Shown: positions 37,820-49,867 of the stretch, piece by piece | How positions within the stretch are numbered: position 1 is the first letter of the stretch | How the letters are laid out: each line of letters begins with the position of its first letter | Assembly (NCBI RefSeq): GCF_027580225.2 | Contig: NW_027395283.1 | Span: 9,186,001-9,250,000, forward strand | From: Misgurnus anguillicaudatus | Taxonomy: Eukaryota > Chordata > Actinopteri > Cypriniformes > Cobitidae | Length of the DNA: 64,000 bases | Reading direction: 5' to 3' | The notes under the pieces: generated by a model | The model's input: the letters and a program-made list of their open reading frames with translations, nothing else | The model's database searches: none | Told to the model about the DNA's origin: nothing | Made by a program: the position numbers and the translations under genes

Positions 37820-37962
37820 CTTCACAATTTCACAAAACACACTTCACTACTTAAACAAACTCAATGTGTGCACATGTATCACATCAAACTGAGGATATTG
37901 AGAGTGAAATATCGCCAAAGATCGTCGATTGACTGAGAGAGAGAGAGAGAGTGAGTGAGCGA

Positions 37963-37985
37963 TTTATACTTTCACTTTCTCTTTC
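37963..37985 (-). promoter_or_regulatory. psma6l: TATA box with adjoining triple-GAAA interferon response element
   Basis: On the minus strand, 145-165 nt upstream of the psma6l ATG, GAAAGAGAAAGTGAAAG (37985 to 37969) gives three GAAA cores with two-base spacing. This is the GAAANNGAAANNGAAA pattern bound by IRF factors and ISGF3. One base further lies TATAAA (37968-37963). Transcription would then start at about 37935. The arrangement predicts interferon-inducible expression, as for immunoproteasome genes. Confidence 0.75.
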
Positions 37986-38044
37986 AGTGAGGCGCGCGCA
38001 ACAATAAAGAGGAAGAGACACAACCGTGTGTTCACATAAGAGCC

Positions 38045-38050
38045 TTTATT
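38045..38050 (-). terminator. possible ccer2 poly(A) signal
   Basis: AATAAA on the minus strand, 1.4 kb after the ccer2-like stop and about 60 bp upstream of the psma6l interferon element. Closer AATAAA copies at about 38794 and 39096 lie inside a transposon, so the true site is uncertain. Confidence 0.35.
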
Positions 38051-38718
38051 AAATACACAACTACACTTATGTCTTTACATATCAAATAAATATTACACAT
38101 TAAATCTGATGCTGTATCAAACACACACAAGATTTACTTCATCTCTCTCTTATTGCTGTTTATTTCACAAATTACTTAAAATCCTTATTGTGCGTGTGTG
38201 CGCGTGCGTGATGACACCTGCTTTGATTGCCTGTTTATAGAAAAGTGCAACAAAGATAGAAAGAACACAAGTGTTTCCTGTACAACATCACACACACACA
38301 CACAATCGTGATTGTTATTTGCAGATCATTATTATTGAAACGCGCGCGCGCGGAAACCCTGTAATATTCTGACCATTCATTGATCCAGTAGATGATGTCA
38401 AAAGAAAACAGCTTGTGTTCTGACCCCAGAACAGTCTTAATGTGTCTTAACAGTTTAAAGCCATTTCACATCAGTGTTTAAAACAGAGCAGAATGTTTTA
38501 TACACACGCACGCATGCGCAAACACGCACACAGTAACAGTCAAGAGCGCATAAGTGCACAATATATTATATGTGATTATATGTATTTAATCATTACTGCA
38601 TTATTATACAAATATTAATGTTTAATTATTAGAATGAGGAGTCACATCTGAGAGTATTTCAGTTCAAACAGTCTGTACCTGTGTGATGTAAGCAAAGGGG
38701 CGTGGCCTGTGAGTTACG

Positions 38719-39192
38719 TTAAAGGGGACATATTATGACTTTAAATGTAAAATAAATCTTTGGTGTCCCAAGAGTACATATGTCAAGATATTATTTATTT
38801 CAAAATACTACACAGATAATTTTTTATAAGATACTTTGTAGGTGTGAGCAAAAATGTGCCGTTTTGGGTGTGTCCTTTAAAATGCAAATGAGCTGAGAAT
38901 GCAAACACTGATCACCTTAATGGTGGTTTGTTGAAGTTGAAACTCAATTGTGCGGTCAATTATTTTCTCTCTCTCTGCACTAAATGGCTGTGTCATGGTT
39001 GGATAGTGCCGATTAAAAGGCGGTATTATTATAATAAGATCCCCTTCTGACATCACAAGGGGAGCCAAATTTCAATTAGCTATTGAGTTACTGGGTTTAT
39101 TTTTTCACATTTTCCAGGTTGATAGAAGCACTGGGGACCCAATTATAACACTTAAACATTGAAGTCCGATTTTCATAATATGTCCCCTTTGA
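38719..39192. mobile_element. TTAA-type MITE, AGGGGACATATTATGA ends
   Basis: Left end TTAA then AGGGGACATATTATGA; right end the complementary TCATAATATGTCCCCT followed by TTGA, one change from TTAA. It lies in the presumed 3' UTR region of the ccer2-like gene. Non-coding. The family (AAAGGGGACATAT) is abundant in fish. Confidence 0.8.
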
Positions 39193-39424
39193 TAAACAAC
39201 TGAGAACCAAACACAAATGTGTGTGTCTTAGCTTGAACAACTGCATTATGGCTTGTTTCTGGATGCTTGTTTTCTGAACACTCTGACAGTAAAATCATCA
39301 CTATGAGGTGAATAATATATTATTTCACATCTAAGACAAACAGAAGTTGATGGTTAGTTAAAGCGATTATAGTTTGTTTATGTGTGTGTGGGTTATTTAA
39401 ACAATTATAAATGTGTGTACGCGT

Positions 39425-41285
<1,861 letters not shown>

Positions 41286-41541
41286 TATTCACATACACGC
41301 GCTGAGCAGGAGAGATGATGATGATAATGATACGATTGAATCCGTTTATGTGTGATTACAGGAGAATCCACCAGAATGATATAATAAATCCTGCGCGCTC
41401 CCGCTCAGTGCTCGCACACTGATAAAGTCAGCGTCTGTGCGCGTAGATATACATGTACACATAGATGCCTCATTCAACCGCTCCATAGATGCGTCCGACA
41501 ATAGGGAATCTATGTAATTATATATCTATGACTTACGCAGG

Positions 41542-41601
41542 ATGGCGCTGTTTAACAAATGCACGTGCTGCTTTCGTGAATACGTCTCGGATACACCAAA
41601 G
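41542..41601 (+). other. isolated exon-like frame, probably not real
   Basis: CAGG-ATGGCGCTG begins a 20-codon frame (MALFNKCTCCFREYVSDTPK) that ends at a donor-like AAAG/GTATTC. It lies 260 bp upstream of the ccer2 start on the opposite strand, so a divergent transcript is conceivable, but no downstream exon was found. Confidence 0.15.
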
Positions 41602-41880
41602 GTATTCTCGTCACTTGGTTATAGAAATAATGGGTCTCAGATAGCTCACGGATTTTAGCAAAATATCTTTATGTTCCTAACTAAAATCTTACGAGTGTGT
41701 AAAGATATGAGGGGTGAGGGAGTACGAAACATTTTCATTATTGGTTTAATTAACCCTTTAAACTCACCTGTACCGCATTCGTGTGGTGTGCAGTACCAGT
41801 AGCATTTAAACGACACAAAACTATATCTATCCTGTTGGACACAATTTTAACCTAAAAGCTCAGATGGTAAGTACAAGACA

Positions 41881-42274
41881 AAAGAACGACTTTATTCTCG
41901 TTAAAGAACGACTTTATTCTCGTTAAAGAACGACTTTATTCTCGTTAAAGAACGACTTTATTCTCGTTAAAGAACGACTTTATTCTCGTTAAAGAACGAC
42001 TTTATTCTCGTTAAAGAACGACTTTATTCTCGTTAAAGAACGACTTTATTCTCGTTAAAGAACGACTTTATTCTCGTTAAAGAACGACTTTATTCTCGTT
42101 AAAGAACGACTTTATTCTCGTTAAAGAACGACTTTATTCTCGTTAAAGAACGACTTTATTCTCGTTAAAGAACGACTTTATTCTCGTTAAAGAACGACTT
42201 TATTCTCGTTAAAGAACGACTTTATTCTCGTTAAAGAACGACTTTATTCTCGTTAAAGAACGACTTTATTCTCG
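41881..42274. repeat. perfect 22-bp minisatellite, about 18 copies
   Basis: The unit starts AAAGAACGACTTTATTC and continues TCGTT; 17.9 copies follow each other without visible mismatch over 394 bp. Flanking sequence (42290-42330) contains degenerate TTTTTTCTCGCATTTTAATG, as if the array grew from one segment of a dispersed repeat. It lies between ccer2 (upstream side) and the 3' end of samd4b. Confidence 0.97.
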
Positions 42275-42739
42275 AAATTATATTTTTTAAACTTTTTTCT
42301 CTTCAAATAGCTTTTTTCTCGCATTTTAATGACTTTAATCACCTTTGAGATGGTTTTATTTTTTATTTTAACTTGGCCCTAATCCTCCTTCGTAATTTCA
42401 CTTTTAATGTTGCACATTCACACATTTATTTGTACGCAGCCCAGCTGCAAATGCTTTGCAATTTGGCACTTAAGGTGCTTTAAAAAAAATAAGCATTATT
42501 ACTGTATAGCTGACATCTACCACAGAGGATCAGGGCCAAGGTAAAAAAAATCAAGATTAAACTCAAAATTTCTTGAAAAACTACTAGTTAAATCTTGCAT
42601 TATAATAATTTTAATCTTGTGATAGTTTTATTTTTTATTTTAGCTTGACCCTAATACTCATTGGTAGACATCTTATACACACATGTGAATTTTTCCCTTA
42701 AATAAGTCACCAAACACCTTAATAGCAAAACAGGAACAA

Positions 42740-42745
42740 TTTATT
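42740..42745 (-). terminator. samd4b: samd4b poly(A) signal
   Basis: AATAAA on the minus strand, 2.65 kb after the stop codon, at the end of a stretch without other genes. Samd4 transcripts usually have long 3' UTRs, so this is plausible. Confidence 0.45.
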
Positions 42746-45388
42746 ATCATTCTGATCTCCATATAAGAATCATGACAAAGATATTAGAAGAATTTAACCA
42801 AACAGAGCAACACACACACACACACAAAGTCCCATCACTCCAGATGTCAGTAATAATAATCATAATAATAATAATAATAATATAGTTCATGCCAAGCGCC
42901 ATTCATCTGTGTCTGATCTCTAGCAGTTGGTCCTGCAGTCGGTCTTTACAAAGATTCACAGTCAGAGGTCTCACTGGCTGAGAGACAGACAGACAGACAG
43001 ACGGACGGACAGATAAACCAGAGGACAATGCTGTGACCCCAAATCTTTGAATGACTTCCCCTCATTTAAAGCTTCTCAACCCATCAACTACATGGATACA
43101 GAGGAAGAAGATTTTGACCATAACCTGTTTTCCTCCGAGGGTTCCTGACCCTTTACAAACTAACAAAAATGATGAATGAAGCCACAGAGAATGAAGCAGC
43201 ACCAGGCTGTTCTCGCACCCTGACCCGCAGACAGACAGACAGACAGAAACACACGAAGAATGAGGTCACATCAATGTGAAAGAGACTGAAGCTTGCGTGG
43301 ACTGAAGAATTTGACTGAAACCTTCTGTTCATCTTAACGTAAAGACTCATCTTTCTCTTTATTTCATCATTTAGGTGTCCAACAGAAAGCAGACGTGACT
43401 GCTCAACGTGAAGCTCTACTTCCCACAACAGACCTGAAGCAGACGTCTGAAACACTTCCTAATCTTCTCATCATTTCTTTCAGTTTGCAAAAACTCTGCA
43501 TGATCACGTCTGAAAACCAACATCTGCGAATAAAACTTCATGTATCTATGGTGTTAAAGAGTAGTTGCATAGTGGGATGATCCTGAGTGAAAGGATGAAC
43601 ACACAGACACTTTGACACAATATCAGTCGAGACGGACCGGATATATTTCACTACAAAAATCTCAAGAAAATATTCATACTTTACATAAAGAAAACAAAGC
43701 CCATTTAAGTTTCATTTCATCAGCGTCACACAACATTTATTCAATAAACGCTGTCATGACCTATTATTGCACTATACAATAAAAATTCATTCATAATAAC
43801 AGAGATTTTTGGAGGGGGTGTTCATTTGGAATTACATAATTTCATACTATTCCGCAAAACAGGCTTAATCTTCCTCATGAAAAATATTTTCTTTTTATTT
43901 TTGGGGTAAAATATGAAATAGATATTCTTCATTTTATATAAAGTACAAAGCAATAAACTGTGAAGCAACACAAAGTAAATTCTTACAGAAGCAAAACAAG
44001 TTTTTTCAGTCAATAAAGTTTTACTAGATACAGAGCTGGAGCCCAATATCTGTGTAAAGAGACATCAAGAAACACACTAAAGTCCTCACAATAACATCAT
44101 CACAACCAGAGAGACAAATAGACACACTCTCTAGATCACACACACACACACACGTTCACGCATGTACGCACACACATGTTCACATACGCATGCACAGAGA
44201 CTGACAGACACGCACACTTGCATGCAAAGAGACAGACACGCTCACGCAAGCCCGCTCGCGCACGCCGCACGCTTGCACAGAGACAGACAGACACATTCAC
44301 GTGCGTGCACGCACACTCACGCATACACACATGCTCGCATGCAGAGAGACAGACACGCTCACGCACACACACACACACACCTCTCTGATGTTGCTGTTAG
44401 ATCAGATGGGTCTGTATCATTCTAAGAGAACAGAAATTCATGAATAAATGTATTTGCTGTTTATAAGCACCGCTGTGATTGGACAAATCTCTAAAGTGGC
44501 CTCACATGGCAGAGAAGTGATGAAATGGATTGGTGGGTATTTGCATCATTCAGTCAGTGAGTATGAGGCGGAGTCTGTCATCGGTGGACGTCCCTGTCAG
44601 TTATAGCGAATCGAAAGGAACGACGTTTGCGGAACGAGCACAGCTCGATCTCTCCGAAACGACGTCTCCTGTGATCCACGTAACAGCCGCACCACTGACG
44701 TTTTCTTTGAAGGTTTGCGTATAAAAATCATTTCCGTAAAGACTCTTCGCTCGTACGATTTTCCTATTCCTGCATATTTACAAAACCACTACGCGGCCGT
44801 CGCAGACAGAATCGGCCGTAGTGCCGCACAGTAAACTTGTTACGTATAAGTGCTAAGAAACCTCTTGTACCTCGACATTATAGCAGATAAATATACACAG
44901 GTATAAGGGTGCGGGTCAGACGTTCATCCCAAACAGAGTCTACGGCACGACGGCCGGCGTGCGTTCTTAAACCTACCGCTCAGACAGAGAAGTCACAGGA
45001 AGTCTGTCATGGGACGTGAGAGCGCATGCAGACAGGTGAACACAGTAAGCGGATGTAAACAGCCATCAGATAACAGACGTTTATACGATCGGCTACTGAC
45101 GGAGTAATCGTGGCTCGGCAGAACATCTCTCGGCGGCCCGAAGCCCTTAAAGGCACCGCTCCTCGCGGCCGGCGATCGGATCGACCCGAAGCGTCCGTCT
45201 TCCTGCTCTGCCTTTTTGTAATATAATCATTTATGTTTTGTATTCCATTTATAATAAACTTAGTTAAGTACAATAAAGTAGAAAAATATTAGAGAACATA
45301 TACACAGTTAGTTTCGTGTGACTGTAGTGAGACTGGTATCGTTCGCGTGTGTGTCGGGCGACTCTGTGACGAACTGAAGTGAAGTTTT
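42746..45388 (-). other. samd4b: presumed 3' UTR of samd4b
   Basis: No exon of another gene is seen. The part next to the stop (about 44560-45380) is unusually CpG-rich for this window (GAACGACGTTTGCGG, CTCCGAAACGACG). 44136-44390 is a degenerate CA/GACA-rich tract that is open on both strands by composition. 42860-42885 is a short ATA repeat. Confidence 0.5.
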
Positions 45389-48300
45389 TCATATCGTTGA
45401 CGTTCTGTCCATTCCGTCTGCAAATAGAGATACAAGCAGATATAACATCCATTACTTGCGTTTTAAACTATTATTGATGGGTATAAAAGGTGAATTGTGA
45501 TTGGTCGTACCTCCTAAGGCATGCTCTGTCATGCTGAGGCACAGAGACTCCAGAGTGGGGTTGATCTCCAGATCCGTTCCTGGAACTTGGCATTCTGGGA
45601 ACAAACCCAAGCGACATTAGAAACGGTGTGAGACTCTGAATAAGAAAAACTAGTAAAATCCAGTTCTTGTGTGTATCTACATGTACCTTGCTGTTGAAAC
45701 AGAAGCATGGTGTGTGGAGACGTGTGCACGGGTAAAGAGTGAGTTCTCTGAACCGAACTTCTGCTCTGGCTCGGCATGCTGTTACTGCCGCCCGGGTTCC
45801 CAAACCACAAGTTCTGAAACACATGAGGACATTTGTGCTGCGATTCTAAGATTAAGATCATCAAGAGGGCCGCTATTGCAAACCGTGTGTCCTAATCATT
45901 GTCCAATAATAATAATTACACTTATGATAAATCATCTGGATTTACCGGGAATATGACACACTAAACGTGCGTTATCCTAACCTGTCGCCCCTGTCCCGTG
46001 ACGGCCGCAGGGCTGGTGAGCGAGTGTCGGGGCGATGCTCCACCCAGACCACCAGTAGTCATCAGCCCCATGCTCCTGGGGGCAGGAGCACCCCGCGGAG
46101 GCATCTGAAACGGCCGCTGCGCTCGCCGGCCCAAACCCGCGCTCACAGATCCAGCTGTGGGCAGAGAGTTGGAGCCGTACGCCGGCCACCTGCACAAACG
46201 AAGTCGTCAGAAAAAACACACGGCGGCAGAGAGAGAGAGACATGAGCGGAGAGACAAGCAGACACGCACCCTCTCCGGTACACTCCACTATCCATCATGG
46301 CTTTCCGTGGGAAGAGGCGGAGCAACTTCAGCACCTGCTGTTTCCATGACAACAACCTCTTCTTCTGTGTCTCTGTAAATGCCTGACAAAAATACACCAA
46401 ACATAACACAAATGATAAACACCCTTGACATAAGGATACAGATGTATCTCAAATGCTTTCTGTCTAGCGAACTGTTAAGCACACAATTATTTTAAGGTAT
46501 ACAACAACAACTGTGGTTACAACACTTAATGTGGCCACTTTTATCCCTGACATGATGCTTTCAGGTCAGTTTTTCTCCAGGAGTTTATCGACCCAAATAA
46601 GTCTTCTTAAGACTCAACACTGAAATTAGTGTAAGCAAGCTAAATGTTTAAACAAAAGCTCCCTTTAAAAAGAAAGAGTGCAGGATGTAGATGAATATAT
46701 TATTAGATAGAGATTGCATCATGTGTCTCACCTCGTGTGTCAAACACTTCTCAATGAGCTGCAGGTAACAGCTGATATTCTCCTCATCCGGCCTGGATAC
46801 CAATAACTGTGTACATACTGCAACAAAGAGAAAACCTTAACACACCAACACAAGACACAACCTGAACACACACACACACAGATGCACGCTTACACACACA
46901 GACAAACACATGCACTCATGCACAAACATATGCACGGATGGACGCATGCACGGACGGACACATGCATGCTTGCATGCACAGACAAACACATGCACGCACA
47001 CAGACAGATGCACGCTCGCACACACAGAAAAATGCATGCACAGACGCATGCACGGATGGACGCATGCACGGATGGACACTTGCATGCACAGACAAACACA
47101 GGCACAGACAGATGCACGCTCGCACGCACAGACAAACACATGCAAACGTGCACGGACGCATGCACGAACAGGCACATGCATGCTTGCATGCACAGACAAA
47201 AACATGCACGCACGCACAGACAGATGCACGCTCGCACGCACAGAGAACACATGCATGCACGGACACATGCACGAATGGATGCACGCACAAACGGATGCAT
47301 GCACACTTGCATGCACAAACACATGCACGCACGCACAGACAGATGCACGCTCGCACGCACAGACAAACACATGCATGCACGGACACATGCACGAATGGAT
47401 GCACGCACAAACGGATGCATGCACACTTGCATGCACAAACAAACACATGCACGCACGCACAGACAGATGCACGCTCGCACGCACAGACAAACACATGCAT
47501 GCACGGACACATGCACGAATGGATGCACGCACAAACGGATGCATGCACACTTGCATGCACAAACAAACACATGCATGCACGCACAGACAGATGCACAGAC
47601 AAAAACACACACAGACGCACACTCACAGAGACACACGCTCGCACGCACAGACAAACACATATACGCATGCATGCCTGCACAGAGAGACGCAAGTACAGAC
47701 AAACACATGCAGGGACACATGCACAGATGCATGCACACACACACAGACAGATGCACAGACAAAAACATGCATGGACGCACGCACAGACAAACAAACACAT
47801 GCATGCACAGACGGACGTACGCACAGACTACAGGCGCACATACGGATGCACGCATGGGCAGACACTCGCACGCAGAGACGCAAACACACCGAAGCACAAG
47901 CAACTGATGACTAATTAAGTTTATGGTCCTTTACCAAATAAGACACACACACACACACATAATCAGTGTGTAATTAATTACCTTTCCCCATCACACGTGT
48001 GAATTGTCCAGCAATATCTCCATCAGAAATGGGAGCGGATGAGGATTCTCCGTCACACGGAGGAGGATTGTGGGTCTGGAAACCCTCAGTTTCCTTCTCC
48101 TCACCAGAATTGGCTGCTTTATCAACAGGTGTAACTCCAGGCTCCACCTCCTTTTGAGCAGCAGTGGGCGGGGCAAAGGCTTTGATTGGTGTGATGATGA
48201 TCTGCTGAAGTTCTTGTAAAGCATTACGAACATTTCCGCCTTCCAGTATATCCTGTAATGGACAGTTTCTGTGATAAACATCTTAAGAAGATGAGTAGAA

Positions 48301-48747
48301 CACACAATGAGATCCTAGATTAATGATTCACCTTTTCAAGAGATTTAAGGAGACTCGGTCGTTCTCGGAGTTTCTGTATGCTCAGAGCGATCTTATGTCG
48401 AGCCCCTTTTGTCACGTTCTGTAAAAGACAAACACAACATGTCCAATCAGCTCGAGCTCTGATTCATGGATCTGAGAGGCAAACATAGGAGAAAAATTCA
48501 CTTCATCGCCAGTATGAATCTTTTGGGGGCGGGGCTTTGATGAATCATACACTGATTGGCTGAGATGTTGAGCAGCATGGAGCTCACCTGTGACTCAAGA
48601 TGCTGTTCTGTGAGAATCATCATTTCATCATACGTCATCTGAGAGAAAAGTGAAGCGTATTTATGCAGACGGAGACTCTTCAGCCAGCCCGGCACATCTG
48701 ACAGAGGAATAACACAACAAACGATTAATAATAAAACCTCATGACTC

Positions 48748-48781
<34 letters not shown>

Positions 48782-49826
48782 GTCTGCAGCGTGTTTGCAT
48801 TTTCACCTTTCATCCCACTCCCATCCTCTTGGAAAGTGTTGCGTGCGTTGCTCTGGTCCTCTGTCTGTTCACTCCCCGACGATGTAATGCTGCTCTGGGG
48901 TGATAGGGGGGCATGTTCTGCTCCTCCCACCCCTTGACATCCAATCCCATCGTCCTGGTTCAGCCAATCGGAGCTGCAGGCAGTCTGACTGGCGGGGGTG
49001 AGCGACATGGAGGGCTTCAACGGGCTCGGCTGTACCTGCAGCCCTGTCGAGCAATCATTAAACACTGATAAACAAACCGAGCGGCACATTCAACTCCTCG
49101 ACTCTGATCCCCGAGCACTTTACCTGCATTGTTGACGGGCGAAGTCACGCCGCCCGTGCCGGGAAAAGCCACGTGCCCGTTCTGCCCGGCCGGCGAGCTG
49201 CACGTTGACGAAAGGTTCTCCTGCCAGCCGTACGACGGCTCCAGGGACTCGGCGGAACCCGGCCACTCGTCCGAACCCTGCCGGGCGTGATGGTACGGCC
49301 CGGAAGGGGGCGGCCGCGACGAAAGATGATCCTCCAGGTGATTGAGCCACATGGCGAGAGAGTTGCGGTCGTCGATGGTGGTGGCCGGATGAATGAGGGC
49401 GTAAGACAGCAGCTGGCGGCTCTCCTCCACAAACAGGCTGCTCTCGATGGTGTGGCACAGGACCTTCTGCAGCAGGTTCATGTACTCACACTTGGCCTCT
49501 GCGTTGCGTGGCTGCAGCAGGGGGAGGTGAGACAGCAGGAGAGACACCACTTTCTCCTTCGGCTCCTGCTGCCATTGACTCACGATCGCTACAAATCAGA
49601 CGGGAAAACAATGTCTGGATTATCTGTGCTTGTATAGTTTAAGATCATCTAGGACAGTGGTCTCCAACATTGTGCCCGCCAAACCACACTGTTCTATTAA
49701 TAGCATCAATTTTTATATTTATTTTAGGGCTGGGAAAAGATTAATCGCGATTAATCACATACAAAATAAAAGTTTTTTTGCATAATATATGTGTGTGTAC
49801 TGTTTGTGATTATTGTGTATATTAAA

Positions 49827-49867
<41 letters not shown>

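Noticed and set aside
41542..41601. Divergent gene start opposite ccer2
   Set aside because: Only 20 codons and no second exon found; listed at very low confidence only.
41881..42274. CRISPR-like array of 22-bp repeats
   Set aside because: Units are contiguous with no spacers, and the setting is a vertebrate genome; it is a minisatellite.
46837..47918. Six overlapping open frames of 260-341 aa
   Set aside because: They cover a minisatellite inside a samd4b intron and encode only repeat-derived Cys/His/Thr or Val/Cys/Ala strings; all six frames being open is a compositional effect.
49287..49637. 116-aa plus-strand frame
   Set aside because: Antisense of samd4b exon 2, which is GC-rich.
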